Assembly (NCBI GenBank): GCA_025938935.1
Contig: JAPCWB010000001.1
Location: 1,612,001 to 1,676,000 of the forward strand
From: Novosphingobium sp. MW5
GTDB lineage: Bacteria; Pseudomonadota; Alphaproteobacteria; Sphingomonadales; Sphingomonadaceae
DNA: 64,000 bases
Direction: 5' to 3'
The position numbers were made by a program, and so were the translations under genes. Below, in pieces: positions 36,129-45,168 of this stretch. Position 1 is the first letter of the stretch. Each line of letters opens with the position of its first letter. A model generated the notes under the pieces. It saw only the letters and a list, made by a program, of their open reading frames with translations. It did not search any database and was not told the DNA's origin.

Positions 36129-36880
36129 GCGCAGTCGATACCGAATTCTACGAAGGCTTTGGCGGGGCGAAACTGGCGGTCCACCGCTTGGGGGTGGGGC
36201 GTCCGCTGCTCCTGCTCCATGGCCTGTTCTCCAGTGCCGAGGTCAACTGGATCAAGTTCGGCCACGCCGCGACCATTGCTGAGGCCGGGTTCGAGGTCAT
36301 CATGCCCGATCTGCGCGCCCACGGGCAAAGCGCCGCGCCGCAGGAGCCGGAGGCCTATCCGCATGACGTGCTGGTGACCGATCTGGAGGCACTGGTGCGG
36401 GCGCTCGGGCTTTCCGACTACGACCTCGGCGGTTTCTCGCTCGGCGCGCGCACGGCGCTCAAGGGTGTGATCCACGGCCTTGCCCCCCGGCGGCTGGTGC
36501 TGGGCGGCATGGGGCTGGAGGGGCTGGTCAAGTGGGGCGGACGCTCGGACTTCTTCCTCGACGTCATCGCCCGCTTCGGCACGATCCCGCGCGATGACCC
36601 TGCCTATTTCGCGCAGAACTTCATGCGGACGATGAAGATCGATCCGGTGGCGGCGAAACTGCTGCTGGAATCGATCGAGGGCACCGGCATTTCGGACTTC
36701 TCCGCCGTGACCATGCCCACGCTGGTTGTTTGCGGCACCGAGGACCGCGACAATGGCTCGCCGCACGCGCTCGTCGAAGAGCTGGCGCAAGGCTTCCTTG
36801 CCGAGATCCCCGGCACGCACATGAGCTGCGTGACCAAGCGGGAACTGGGGGCGGAGATTGCGCGTTTCCTTGCCGGGTAA
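36125..36880 (+). CDS. Alpha/beta-hydrolase fold protein
   Basis: This 251-residue alpha/beta hydrolase has an oxyanion region LLLLHGLFSS, the nucleophile elbow GGFSLGAR (Ser), an acid in GTEDRDNG and His in GTHMSCV. No signal peptide is visible, so it is cytoplasmic. The GTG start overlaps the upstream GFA stop. The substrate is not predictable. Confidence 0.85.
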   Translation: MSAVDTEFYEGFGGAKLAVHRLGVGRPLLLLHGLFSSAEVNWIKFGHAATIAEAGFEVIMPDLRAHGQSAAPQEPEAYPHDVLVTDLEALVRALGLSDYDLGGFSLGARTALKGVIHGLAPRRLVLGGMGLEGLVKWGGRSDFFLDVIARFGTIPRDDPAYFAQNFMRTMKIDPVAAKLLLESIEGTGISDFSAVTMPTLVVCGTEDRDNGSPHALVEELAQGFLAEIPGTHMSCVTKRELGAEIARFLAG

Positions 36881-36975
36881 CTCGACGAACCGCCCTTGAC
36901 CTTGCGCCCATGCGACTTATGCCCGCAGGCAAGCCGTTTCGGCTGAAACCACCTGAGTCTTTCTGAGGATATGCC

Positions 36976-38781
36976 ATGAGGAAATACGTGTCGCAGGCGG
37001 CGCTCGCTGCCGTGATGGTTGCCAGCCCCGCATTCGCCCAGTCCACCCCCGCAGAGGTCGATGCCTGGGTCAAGTCCGCCGACAAGGCCTATTTCGACGA
37101 AACGGTGAAGGTCGGTCAGGCCGACTGGGTCTATTCGACCTACATCAACGATGACAGCGCCGCCGTGGATGCCCGCGCCAACGCCGATTTCACCAAGCTG
37201 CAGGTCGCCAATGCGAACAAGGCGGCGGAACTGGCCAAGGTTCCCGGACTGTCGGCCGAGACGCAGCGCCTGCTCAATATGTTCCGCACCCAGATCGTAA
37301 ACCCGGTCCCATCAACTCCCGGCGCGGGCGAGGAATATGCCAACCTCGCCGCCAAGCTTTCGGGCATCTACGGCAAGGGCAAGGGCACGCTCAATGGCAA
37401 GCCGATCAATGGCAGCGACATCGAGGAAGCCATGGGCACCAGCCGCAACCCGGCCGAGCTCAAGGAAATGTGGCTTTCGTGGAACGACAACGTCGGCAAG
37501 CCGATGAAGGCCGATTACGTCCGCATGGTAGAGATCGCCAACGCCGGCGCGAAGGAGCTCGGTTACGCCGATCTCGGCTCGCTGTGGCGTTCGAACTACG
37601 ACATGTCGCCTGAGGCGTTTGCCGCCACCACCGAGAAGATGTGGAACGAGGTGAAGCCGCTTTACGAGCAGATCCACTGCTACACCCGCAAGAAGCTCAA
37701 CGAGAAGTACGGTGACAGCGTTCAGGCCAAGACCGGCCCGATCCGCGCCGACCTGCTCGGCAACATGTGGGCGCAGGAATGGGGCAACATCTATGACATC
37801 GTCGCGCCCAAAGGTGCGGGCGATGTCGGCTATGATGTCGGCGAACTGCTCAAGGAAAAGGGCTATGACCCGGTGAAGATGGTCAAGGCGGGTGAGGGCT
37901 TCTACACCTCGCTCGGCCTGCAGCCGCTGCCCGCCAGCTTCTGGGAGCGCTCGCAGATCATCAAGCCGCGTGATCGCGAAGTGATCTGTCACGCCTCGGC
38001 CTGGAACGTCGACAACAAGGATGACCTGCGCATCAAGATGTGCACGAAGGTCAATGGCGACGATTTCACCACGATCCACCACGAACTGGGCCACAACTTC
38101 TACCAGCGCGCCTACAACGGCCAGCCCTATCGCCTCTACATGGAAGGCGCGAACGACGGCTTCCACGAAGCGATCGGCGATACCATGGCGCTGTCGATCA
38201 CGCCCGAATACCTCGTCCAGATCGGCCTGCTCGATCCGGCGAAGGTTCCGGGCGCGGACAAGGACACCGGCCTGCTGCTGCGTCAGGCGATGGACAAGGT
38301 CGCTTTCCTGCCGTTCGGCCTGCTGATCGACCGCTATCGCTGGAAGATCTTCTCGGGCGAGATCAAGCCGGCGGACTACAACACGGCATGGACGCAGATG
38401 CGCCTGCAGTATCAGGGCATCACCCCGCCGGGTGAGCGCGGGCCTGACGCCTTCGATGCGGGCGCCAAGTACCACGTGCCGGCGGTCGTGCCCTACACCC
38501 GCTACTTCCTTGCGCGCATCCTGCAATTCCAGTTCTTCGAGGCTGCCTGCAAGCAGGCCGGCTGGAAGGGCCCGCTGCACCGCTGCTCGTTCTACGGCAA
38601 CAAGCAGGTGGGCGAGAAGCTGAACGCCATGCTCAGCATGGGCGCATCGAAGCCGTGGCCCGACGCACTGGAAGCCTTCACCGGCAGCCGCGAGATGAGC
38701 GGCAAGTCGATGATCCGCTACTTCGCCCCGCTGACGAAGTACCTGAAGAGCGAAACCAAGGGTGAGAAGTGCGGCTGGTAA
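36976..38781 (+). CDS. M2-family peptidyl-dipeptidase (ACE-like)
   Basis: The 601-residue product has a signal peptide (ending about AFA, residue 21) and the zincin motif HHELGHNFYQ, HEXXH at 369-373. The downstream Glu ligand lies in FHEAIGDT. Other M2 hallmarks are YADLGSLWRSNYDM and LLGNMWAQEW. Bacterial M2 enzymes remove C-terminal dipeptides from peptides in the periplasm. The usual catalytic residues are all visible. Confidence 0.93.
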   Translation: MRKYVSQAALAAVMVASPAFAQSTPAEVDAWVKSADKAYFDETVKVGQADWVYSTYINDDSAAVDARANADFTKLQVANANKAAELAKVPGLSAETQRLLNMFRTQIVNPVPSTPGAGEEYANLAAKLSGIYGKGKGTLNGKPINGSDIEEAMGTSRNPAELKEMWLSWNDNVGKPMKADYVRMVEIANAGAKELGYADLGSLWRSNYDMSPEAFAATTEKMWNEVKPLYEQIHCYTRKKLNEKYGDSVQAKTGPIRADLLGNMWAQEWGNIYDIVAPKGAGDVGYDVGELLKEKGYDPVKMVKAGEGFYTSLGLQPLPASFWERSQIIKPRDREVICHASAWNVDNKDDLRIKMCTKVNGDDFTTIHHELGHNFYQRAYNGQPYRLYMEGANDGFHEAIGDTMALSITPEYLVQIGLLDPAKVPGADKDTGLLLRQAMDKVAFLPFGLLIDRYRWKIFSGEIKPADYNTAWTQMRLQYQGITPPGERGPDAFDAGAKYHVPAVVPYTRYFLARILQFQFFEAACKQAGWKGPLHRCSFYGNKQVGEKLNAMLSMGASKPWPDALEAFTGSREMSGKSMIRYFAPLTKYLKSETKGEKCGW

Positions 38782-38810
38782 AACCCGGCTTCATAATGCC
38801 ATAATGGGTG

Positions 38811-38845
38811 CCGGCGGTTGCCTCAGGGTGGCCGCCGGTATTTTC
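38811..38845 (+). terminator. Possible terminator between the M2 peptidase and TonB-C genes
   Basis: CCGGCGG (38811-38817) pairs with CCGCCGG (38832-38838), with a 14-base loop, and is followed by TATTTTCTT. It lies 30 bases after the peptidase stop. The large loop makes it weaker than the others listed. Confidence 0.5.
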
Positions 38846-38858
38846 TTGGGGGTCGCAA

Positions 38859-39809
38859 ATGAATTCAAGGTCGGTGCTGGCAGTGATCGTCAGCCTGTCG
38901 GGCAGTCCGGTTCTGGCCCAGTCTGCGCCTGAAACTCCGACCCAAGTGGCGGTGCCAGCCCCTGTCGAAGCCGCGCAGCTCAGCCTCCGTCCCCGCTTCA
39001 TTTCGGGCAAGCAGCCGCACGAACTGCCCGAGGCGATTGCCGAGACGGCCAAGGGGCGCTTCGGCAAGGCTCTGGCCAGCGCGACGGTCCTGCCTGATGG
39101 CACCCTGAGCGATATTACGCTTGACCAGCCGACCGGCCTCGCCCCGCTCGATGCCGCGATTGTCGCCGCGCTGAAGGGGTGGCGGCTGAGCGCCCCGGTC
39201 GACAAAAGCGGCGTCAAGGTCGCAACGCGGGCGAAGTTCCCCTTCATGATCGGCCGCGGTCCAAAGCGGATTTCCGGCACGGAGGCTGAGATGCCACAGG
39301 CGGCCAAGCTGGCTTTCCACAACGGCAAGGTGGTCGTCGGCCTGCGGATCGATCCCGAAGGCCTGCCCGCAGACCTGAAAGTGGTGAGCAGCAGCAAGTC
39401 CGACCTGCTCGACAATGCGGCGCTCGCTGCGGTCGCGGCATCGCGATACGAGCGGCCCGTAGATCTTCATGGCCGCCCGGCCAGTTTCGAAATGCAGATC
39501 GAACAGAACTTCAGCCAGGCAGAGCAGGGCGGCGGCAGTTATCTCACCGGGCTAAAGTCCTACCGCTGCGACACCTTCATCGGCGAGCTGGACTGGTGGA
39601 CCGCCGCCCATCCGGGCGAGAAGGTGTCCAAGCTGGAATTCTATGCCTTCATGGGCGGCCTGTCCTTCGTTGCCCCCGACGCGCTGGGCTGGGGCAAGTC
39701 GGACTTCCTGTCGCTCGCCCGGCGCCATCCGGTCGCATGGGAGAAAGCCGTCCAGCAGTGCCGCAAGGAGCCGGGTTCGCGGTTCCTGGAGCAATACAAG
39801 AAGGGTTAG
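38859..39809 (+). CDS. Periplasmic protein with two TonB C-terminal-like domains
   Basis: The 316-residue product starts at ATG 38859 with a signal peptide (NSRSVLAVIVSLSGSPVLAQ). It has two successive TonB-C-like units: about residues 60-115 (LPDGTLSDITLDQPTGLAPLDAAI) and about 155-220 (IDPEGLPADLKVVSSSKSDLLDNAAL). A helical C-terminal part with two cysteines (YRCDTF, QQCRKE) follows. It lacks a membrane anchor, so it is not a canonical TonB. Its last 4 bases overlap the convergent amn stop. Confidence 0.7.
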   Translation: MNSRSVLAVIVSLSGSPVLAQSAPETPTQVAVPAPVEAAQLSLRPRFISGKQPHELPEAIAETAKGRFGKALASATVLPDGTLSDITLDQPTGLAPLDAAIVAALKGWRLSAPVDKSGVKVATRAKFPFMIGRGPKRISGTEAEMPQAAKLAFHNGKVVVGLRIDPEGLPADLKVVSSSKSDLLDNAALAAVAASRYERPVDLHGRPASFEMQIEQNFSQAEQGGGSYLTGLKSYRCDTFIGELDWWTAAHPGEKVSKLEFYAFMGGLSFVAPDALGWGKSDFLSLARRHPVAWEKAVQQCRKEPGSRFLEQYKKG

Positions 39810-41238
39810 CGGAACGGCGGCTCGTTAAACGCGCGCAGCTTGCGGCTGTGTAGCCTTGGCCCTTCGGCCTTGAGCAGTTCGCAAGCCAGCACGCCGATCT
39901 TGAGGTGTGACGAGATCGTTTCCTCGTAGAACCGGTTGGCCTGCCCCGGCAGCTTGATTTCGCCATGTAGCGGCTTGTCCGATACGCAAAGCAGCGTCCC
40001 GTAGGGAACGCGGAAGCGGAAGCCCTGCGCGGCGATGGTCGCGCTCTCCATGTCGATCGCAATCGCGCGGCTCTGGCTGAAGCGCATGGCGCTGTCGGTA
40101 TAGCGCAGCTCCCAGTTGCGATCGTCGGTGGTGACGACCGTGCCGGTACGCATCCGCTTTTTCAGGTTCGCGCCGGTATCGCCGCTGACCTGCTCGGCCG
40201 CCGTTGCCAGCGCCACCTGCACTTCGGCAATCGCCGGGATCGGGATTTCCGGCGGCAGCACGCAATCGAGCACGTGATCGTCGCGCAGATAGGCATGGGC
40301 CAGCACATAGTCGCCGATCCGCTGCGTATCGCGCAGGCCGCCGCAGTGGCCGATCATCAGCCAAGCCTCGGGCCGCAGCACGGCGAGGTGGTCGCAGACC
40401 GTCTTGGCGTTGGAAGGGCCGACGCCGATATTGACCAGGGTTATGCCCATGCCGTCCTCGGCGATCAGGTGATAAGCCGGCATCTGGTGCCGCCGCCACG
40501 CCGTATCGGAAAGCCGCGCGCGGGCATTTTCGGTCGGCTCGTCGACATAGAGCCCACCCGCGCCGGACAGCGCGACGTAATTGCCCTTGCCCAGCTGCTC
40601 GCCTGCCCAGTCCACGAACTCATCGACATAGCGGTGATAGTTGGTGAACAGGATGAAGCGCTGGAAATGATCCACGCTGGTCCCGGTGTAATGGGCGAGG
40701 CGCGCGAGGCTGAAATCGGTGCGCAGGCCATCGAACAGTGCGAGGGGAATGTCGGCATCGGGGGCAGACAGGTCGATCCCGTCAGCCAGCTCGTCACCGA
40801 TCAGCGCCAGTTCCGCCGAAGGGAAATGCCGCGCCATGTCCTGCGGGCTGAGGCTGCCCAGCACCGAGCTGGCGTCGATCACGTAAGGGAAGGGGATTTC
40901 CTGCGCCGAGCGGGCTACCTCGACCTCGATCTCGTAATCATCGGCGATGATCGAGATCTGTTCGCGCAGGTAATCGGCGAAAAAGGCGGGGCGGGTGACC
41001 GTGGTCGAAAATGTGCCGCTGTGCCCCAGTCGGCCAAAGGCGCGGGCGAAGTCCGGGCGGTTCTCCACGCCCGAATAATGGATGCGCAGTTCCGGGTAGC
41101 ACCAGGCGCGCGATGTGCGGCGATCTGCGGGGGGAGGGTACCGTCGGCGGCGAAGGACTGGATGTCCTGGCGGAGGGTTTCGACGGCGGCTTCGTAAACG
41201 CGGACCAATTCCGCGATGGTTTTCTCTATCATGTTCAT
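39806..41238 (-). pseudogene. amn: AMP nucleosidase, frameshifted by one base
   Basis: Amn splits AMP to adenine and ribose 5-phosphate. The N-terminal part (from 41238: MNMIEKTIAELVRVYEAA) and the main part are in different frames. Adding one base to the run of six G at 41129-41134 joins them (LPPADRRTSRAWCYPELRIHY) to 477 residues, the normal length. The C-terminal phosphorylase-like domain is intact (NIGVGPSNAKT, GHCGGLRDTQRIGDYV, AIDMESATIAAQGF). The long homopolymer at the break indicates a sequencing error. Confidence 0.9.
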
Positions 41239-41332
41239 CGCGGGCCTATAGCGGATGAACGATGACATTTCAATTGCAACCGGATTAGCGCACGGCTTTG
41301 ACAGGATCAGGCGTGGCTGCGAGGACGCAGGA

Positions 41333-41872
41333 ATGGCCCTGATCCTGTTCAACAAACCCTATGGCGTGCTTTGCCAGTTCTCGCCGGAACGTGGCGGACC
41401 GCCACGGCCGACGCTGGCGGATTTCGTGCAAAGGCCGGGCGTCTATCCCGCCGGGCGGCTCGACACCGACAGCGAGGGGCTGCTGCTCCTTACCGATGAT
41501 GGCCGCCTGCAATCGCGCATCGCCGATCCGCGTTTCAAGATGGCCAAGACCTACCTCGTGCAGGTCGAAGGAGAGCCTGACGAAGCTGCGCTCGAAGCCC
41601 TGCGGCGCGGCGTGCGGCTGAAAGACGGCATGACCCTTCCCGCCGAGGCGCGGCGCATCGACGACCCCGCGCTATGGCCCCGCGATCCCCCGGTGCGCTT
41701 CCGCAAGTCGGTGCCTGATTGCTGGATCGAACTTACCATCCGCGAAGGGCGCAACCGGCAGGTCCGGCGGATGACGGCAGCAGTGGGGCATCCGACCCTG
41801 CGGCTGGTGCGCTGGCGGATCGGGGACTGGTCGCTGGAGGGGATCGGACAAGGCGAGTGGCGGGAGGCTTGA
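41333..41872 (+). CDS. rluE: RluE-type 23S rRNA pseudouridine synthase
   Basis: The 179-residue product has the RsuA/RluE-family catalytic motif [17 protein letters not shown] (catalytic Asp) and [20 protein letters not shown]. It lacks the N-terminal S4 domain found in RluB, RluF and RsuA, which fits RluE (pseudouridine 2457 of 23S rRNA in E. coli numbering). The start at ATG 41333 gives [13 protein letters not shown]. Confidence 0.88.
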   Translation: MALILFNKPYGVLCQFSPERGGPPRPTLADFVQRPGVYPAGRLDTDSEGLLLLTDDGRLQSRIADPRFKMAKTYLVQVEGEPDEAALEALRRGVRLKDGMTLPAEARRIDDPALWPRDPPVRFRKSVPDCWIELTIREGRNRQVRRMTAAVGHPTLRLVRWRIGDWSLEGIGQGEWREA

Positions 41873-41990
41873 GTTGCCTGACTCCACGACAATGGTCGAT
41901 CCCTCGTCTGTGCGATGAATGCCTCGAAGTGGGTTAATGGAACCAATTCGCTTTTCGCGGGTTCAGTCCGTTCGGGAGGAATCGACTTTC

Positions 41991-42367
41991 ATGGAAGCAG
42001 TGCAGCCGACACTAGTCGTTGAGGACGAGGCGCTGATCCGCATGAGTCTGGTCGATGTGCTGGAATCGGGGGGTATACCGTCAGCGAATGCAGCGATGGC
42101 GCTTCGGCAATGAAATTCATTGATTCGAGCGACGATCTGCAAGGGCTGGCGACTGATATTCGGCTGGGGGACGGTCCCGATGGTTGGGAAGTTGCCCATT
42201 ATGCCCGCAAGAAATATCCCGACATCGCAGTAGTATACATGACCGGCGATAGCGCGGCGCAATGGTCTGCCGAAGGTGTTCCGAACAGCATCCTGCTCAC
42301 CAAGCCATTTCCCGAAGCGCAGCTGTTGACGGCAATGGCCACGCTGATGATTTCGAACCGTCCGTAA
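41991..42367 (+). pseudogene. Single-domain response regulator, frameshifted by one base
   Basis: Adding one G to the run of six G at 42068-42073 turns two half frames into a 125-residue receiver. VVEDEALIR gives the acidic pocket, the phospho-acceptor Asp is about 56 (LATDIRLGDGPDGWE), YMTGDS gives the Thr switch and LLTKPFPE the conserved Lys. There is no output domain. It sits directly before a HisKA_2 sensor kinase, its probable partner. GGAGGA ten bases before ATG 41991 supports the start. Confidence 0.82.
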
Positions 42368-42512
42368 CTCCGCTTCGCCAGTCCAGCGATTAAAATAGGT
42401 GTCCAACACTAGGGGTGATAGGGCAGTGACGCCCTGAAAGCCTAAGGCGGCTTCAAAGGCATCCGGGTATGACTTTCGCCTCGCGAGTCTCCGGTCTCCG
42501 AAGGCTTTGGCC

Positions 42513-43592
42513 ATGGAATTCTTTACGCCTTTCGATCAGGAAAGCTCGAACAGCCTCGGCATGGCCCTGGTCCTGTCCTCGGCCATGCCTTTGCTGCTTC
42601 TCAACGAACAGCTCATCGTCAAAGCGGCAAGTGAATCGTTTTGCCGCGCGTTCGATCTGCCTATCGATTCCGTGGTCGGCACATCGCTGCTCGATCTGGG
42701 CAATGGCGAATGGAACAAGCCGCAGCTGCGCACCCTGCTTGAAGCCACCGCGAACGGCCGCGTGGCCATTGATGCCTACGAGCTGGTATTGAAGCGCGCG
42801 GGCAAGGAAGATCGCATCCTGATCATCAACGCCCATGCGCTAGATCAGGCGGAACATGATTCCTTGCGGCTGGTCGTTGCGGTCACCGACATATCGGTGT
42901 CACGCGAGGCAGAGAATGCGGCTCGCGCCCAGATCGAGAAGATTGACTCACTCATGCGCGAGAAGCAGGTCCTGATGCAGGAACTGAACCACCGGGTCGC
43001 GAACAGCCTGCAGATCATCGCCTCGATCCTGATGCAGCGAGTCAAGCGGGTGCAATCGGAAGAGGCTCGCGCCCATTTGCGCGATGCGCATCACCGGGTC
43101 ATGTCGATCGCGACCCTGCAGCGTCTGCTGGCGTCCAGCGCGACAAGCGATGTCGCCCTGCGCCCCTATCTGACAGACCTCTGCGCAAGCATCGGCGCAT
43201 CAATGATCGCCGATCCGAACCGCATGACCATAAATGTGAGCGCGGATGACAGCGTGATGCGGCCGGACCGGTCAGTAAGCCTTGGCCTGATTGTCACCGA
43301 ACTGGCGATCAATTCGCTGAAGCACGCATTTCAGGATCTGGCGCAGCAGGACTGTCACATCGATGTCGATTTTTCAGCCGGTCCATCGGGCTGGGCGCTG
43401 ACCGTATCCGACAACGGCTGCGGTATGTCGAACCATGATGCCGAAGCCAAGTCGGGCCTGGGCACCGGAATTGTCAGCGCGCTTGCCAGTCAACTTGCGG
43501 CAAAGGTCGAAGTGACGGATAACGCGCCCGGAACGAAGACAATCATCCTCAGTCCCTCACCAATCGCCACACTGGCCAGCGCGGCAAACTGA
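42513..43592 (+). CDS. PAS/HisKA_2 sensor histidine kinase
   Basis: The 359-residue product has an N-terminal PAS-like domain (about 15-130, no membrane segment), a HisKA_2 dimerisation box with phospho-accepting His in ELNHRVANSLQII, and an HATPase domain with N box TELAINSLKHAF, DNGCGM and GLGTGIV. This is the alphaproteobacterial HWE/HisKA_2 branch, which often signals stress or light. ATG 42513 is preceded by GAAGG; a TTG two codons upstream is possible. Confidence 0.88.
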   Translation: MEFFTPFDQESSNSLGMALVLSSAMPLLLLNEQLIVKAASESFCRAFDLPIDSVVGTSLLDLGNGEWNKPQLRTLLEATANGRVAIDAYELVLKRAGKEDRILIINAHALDQAEHDSLRLVVAVTDISVSREAENAARAQIEKIDSLMREKQVLMQELNHRVANSLQIIASILMQRVKRVQSEEARAHLRDAHHRVMSIATLQRLLASSATSDVALRPYLTDLCASIGASMIADPNRMTINVSADDSVMRPDRSVSLGLIVTELAINSLKHAFQDLAQQDCHIDVDFSAGPSGWALTVSDNGCGMSNHDAEAKSGLGTGIVSALASQLAAKVEVTDNAPGTKTIILSPSPIATLASAAN

Positions 43593-43667
43593 AGCTTACT
43601 GCTACGCACCTGGCTTGCCGGGGCAATCGTCCCTCAACCTGAGTCAAGCGCGGGCGTTGTCCGAACG

Positions 43668-43696
43668 AAAAAGGGGCGCTCCAAACGGAGCGCCCC
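43668..43696 (-). terminator. Rho-independent terminator of rpsF-rpsR-rplI
   Basis: On the minus strand, GGGGCGCTCC pairs with GGAGCGCCCC around GTTT, followed by TTTTTCG. It lies about 30 bases after the rplI stop. Confidence 0.92.
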
Positions 43697-43723
43697 CAAA
43701 TCTGTTCAGCAGGGCCGAAGCGC

Positions 43724-44335
43724 TCAGGCTTCGTCGCCGCCTTCGTTCGCAGCGTCTTCCACCACGTCGGCCGGGATTTCGCCCGGTTCGGCGTTGGGGT
43801 CGAAAGCTTCGGTGAAGCCGGTCGGAGCCGCTTCGTCTTCGAACATCTGCTTGAGGACGTCGACGCCAGCAGCCTGCTGCTCGGCCTCGTCGGGCGAGCG
43901 CGCGACGTTGACCTTGACGTTGACCGCCACTTCAGGGTGCAGCGAGACCTTCACGTCATAGACACCGATGGTCTTGATCGGGCGTTCCAGCACGATCATC
44001 GACTTCGAAACCTTGGCGCCATCGGCGTTCAGTGCATCGACGATGTCACGCACCGAAACCGAACCATAAAGCTGGCCGGCGTTCGACGAAGCGCGGATCA
44101 GGACGACCGACTTGCCTTCGACGTTGCCCGATTCGGCCTCAGCGGCCTTGCGGCGTTCGGCGTTGTCGGATTCGATCTTGGCGCGGTTGGCTTCGAAGAC
44201 CTTGCGGTTGGCTTCGTTGGCGCGGAGTGCCTTCTTGTTCGGCAGCAGGAAGTTACGGGCGTAGCCGTCCTTCACGGTGACGACATCGCCGATGGCGCCC
44301 AGCTTCTCGACGCGTTCGAGGAGGATAATTTCCAT
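43724..44335 (-). CDS. rplI: 50S ribosomal protein L9
   Basis: L9 has two globular domains joined by a long helix. The N-terminal domain is typical (MEIILLERVEKLGAIGDVV, GYARNFLLP), as is the connecting helix (ANRAKIESDNAERRKAAEAE). The 203-residue product is longer than the usual 150 because of a C-terminal acidic tail. It is the last gene of rpsF-rpsR-rplI. Confidence 0.96.
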   Translation of the reverse strand: MEIILLERVEKLGAIGDVVTVKDGYARNFLLPNKKALRANEANRKVFEANRAKIESDNAERRKAAEAESGNVEGKSVVLIRASSNAGQLYGSVSVRDIVDALNADGAKVSKSMIVLERPIKTIGVYDVKVSLHPEVAVNVKVNVARSPDEAEQQAAGVDVLKQMFEDEAAPTGFTEAFDPNAEPGEIPADVVEDAANEGGDEA

Positions 44336-44349
44336 GGTCCTTACTCCCC

Positions 44350-44574
44350 TTACTTCACGAGGTAGGGCAGCAGGCCCAGGTGGCGGGCGCGCTTGATGGC
44401 CTGGCCCAGCTCACGCTGCTTCTTTGCAGAAACGGCGGTGATGCGGCTCGGCACGATCTTGCCACGTTCGGACATGAAGCCCTGAAGCAGGCGCGTGTCC
44501 TTGTAATCGATCTTCGGCGCGTTCTTGCCCGAGAAGGGGCACGACTTGCGGCGGCGGAAAAATGCGCGGGCCAT
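44350..44574 (-). CDS. rpsR: 30S ribosomal protein S18
   Basis: The 74-residue product has the S18 features [27 protein letters not shown] and RRITG-like [22 protein letters not shown]. It forms a heterodimer with S6 in the 30S platform. Start ATG at 44574, two bases after the rpsF stop. Confidence 0.97.
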   Translation of the reverse strand: MARAFFRRRKSCPFSGKNAPKIDYKDTRLLQGFMSERGKIVPSRITAVSAKKQRELGQAIKRARHLGLLPYLVK

Positions 44575-44576
44575 TA

Positions 44577-44939
44577 TCAAAACTCCTCGCGTTCACGGCG
44601 CTTGGCGCGCTCACGGTCGTTCTTGCGCATCTGCACCGAGGGGCCACCCTCGTGCTCGTCGACGCGCACGGTGAGCCAGCGGATCACGTCTTCGTTGATC
44701 GCGGTCTGGCGTTCCAGCTCGGCAACGACGCCGGCAGGGGCTTCGATGTTGAGCAGGACGAAGTGTGCCTTGCGGTTGCGCTGGATCTTGTAAGCCAGGC
44801 TCTTCAGCCCCCAGGTTTCGGTCTTCGTGACCTTGCCCTGTCCTGCTTCGACGATCTCGGTGGCGGTAGCGGCCAGCGCATCAACCTGCGCCTGGCTCAG
44901 ATCCTGGCGCGCCAGGAAAACATGCTCGTAAAGCGGCAT
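44577..44939 (-). CDS. rpsF: 30S ribosomal protein S6
   Basis: The 120-residue S6 has the N-terminal strand [18 protein letters not shown], the signature [14 protein letters not shown] and [13 protein letters not shown], and a basic C-terminal tail (KREREEF). It is the first gene of the operon. Confidence 0.97.
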   Translation of the reverse strand: MPLYEHVFLARQDLSQAQVDALAATATEIVEAGQGKVTKTETWGLKSLAYKIQRNRKAHFVLLNIEAPAGVVAELERQTAINEDVIRWLTVRVDEHEGGPSVQMRKNDRERAKRREREEF

Positions 44940-45014
44940 GCCGTGCCTTTCTGTCTTCTAACCGATCGCTGGCTGATCCGCACGATTGCGGGGCCCCTCC
45001 GGCTTTCTTCGAGT

Positions 45015-45065
45015 TTCCCGGTTACGGGAAGTGGCGGCCCATAGCGGTTTTCCGGCCTTTTGCAA
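45015..45065 (-). promoter_or_regulatory. Candidate rpsF promoter and leader hairpin
   Basis: Upstream of rpsF on the minus strand, TTGCAA (45060-45065) and TATGGG (45038-45043) are 16 bases apart and could be a sigma70-type -35/-10. Just after, TTCCCG and CGGGAA (45015-45030) form a 6-bp hairpin in the leader. S6-S18 leaders in many bacteria bind the S6:S18 dimer to control the operon. I cannot show that this hairpin matches that motif. Confidence 0.35.
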
Positions 45066-45127
45066 GGAAGGAATCGCCAAAAGGAGGGGCGGGCCGCCGG
45101 AATGGAGGCCCACCCCAGTCAAGGAGT

Positions 45128-45155
45128 GGAAAGGCCGGTGCAGGGTTGGCCTTTC
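45128..45155 (-). terminator. Hairpin downstream of the TonB-dependent receptor
   Basis: A 9-bp perfect stem, GGAAAGGCC / GGCCTTTCC, with a 10-base loop lies 13 bases beyond the receptor stop. There is no T-run, so it may be a Rho-linked or RNA-stabilising structure rather than an intrinsic terminator. Confidence 0.5.
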
Positions 45156-45168
45156 CGGGGAGGATCGT

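Noticed and set aside
42068..42073. Phase-variable G run in the response-regulator gene
   Set aside because: A run of six G is short for phase variation, and nine other genes show the same one-base fault, so error is simpler.
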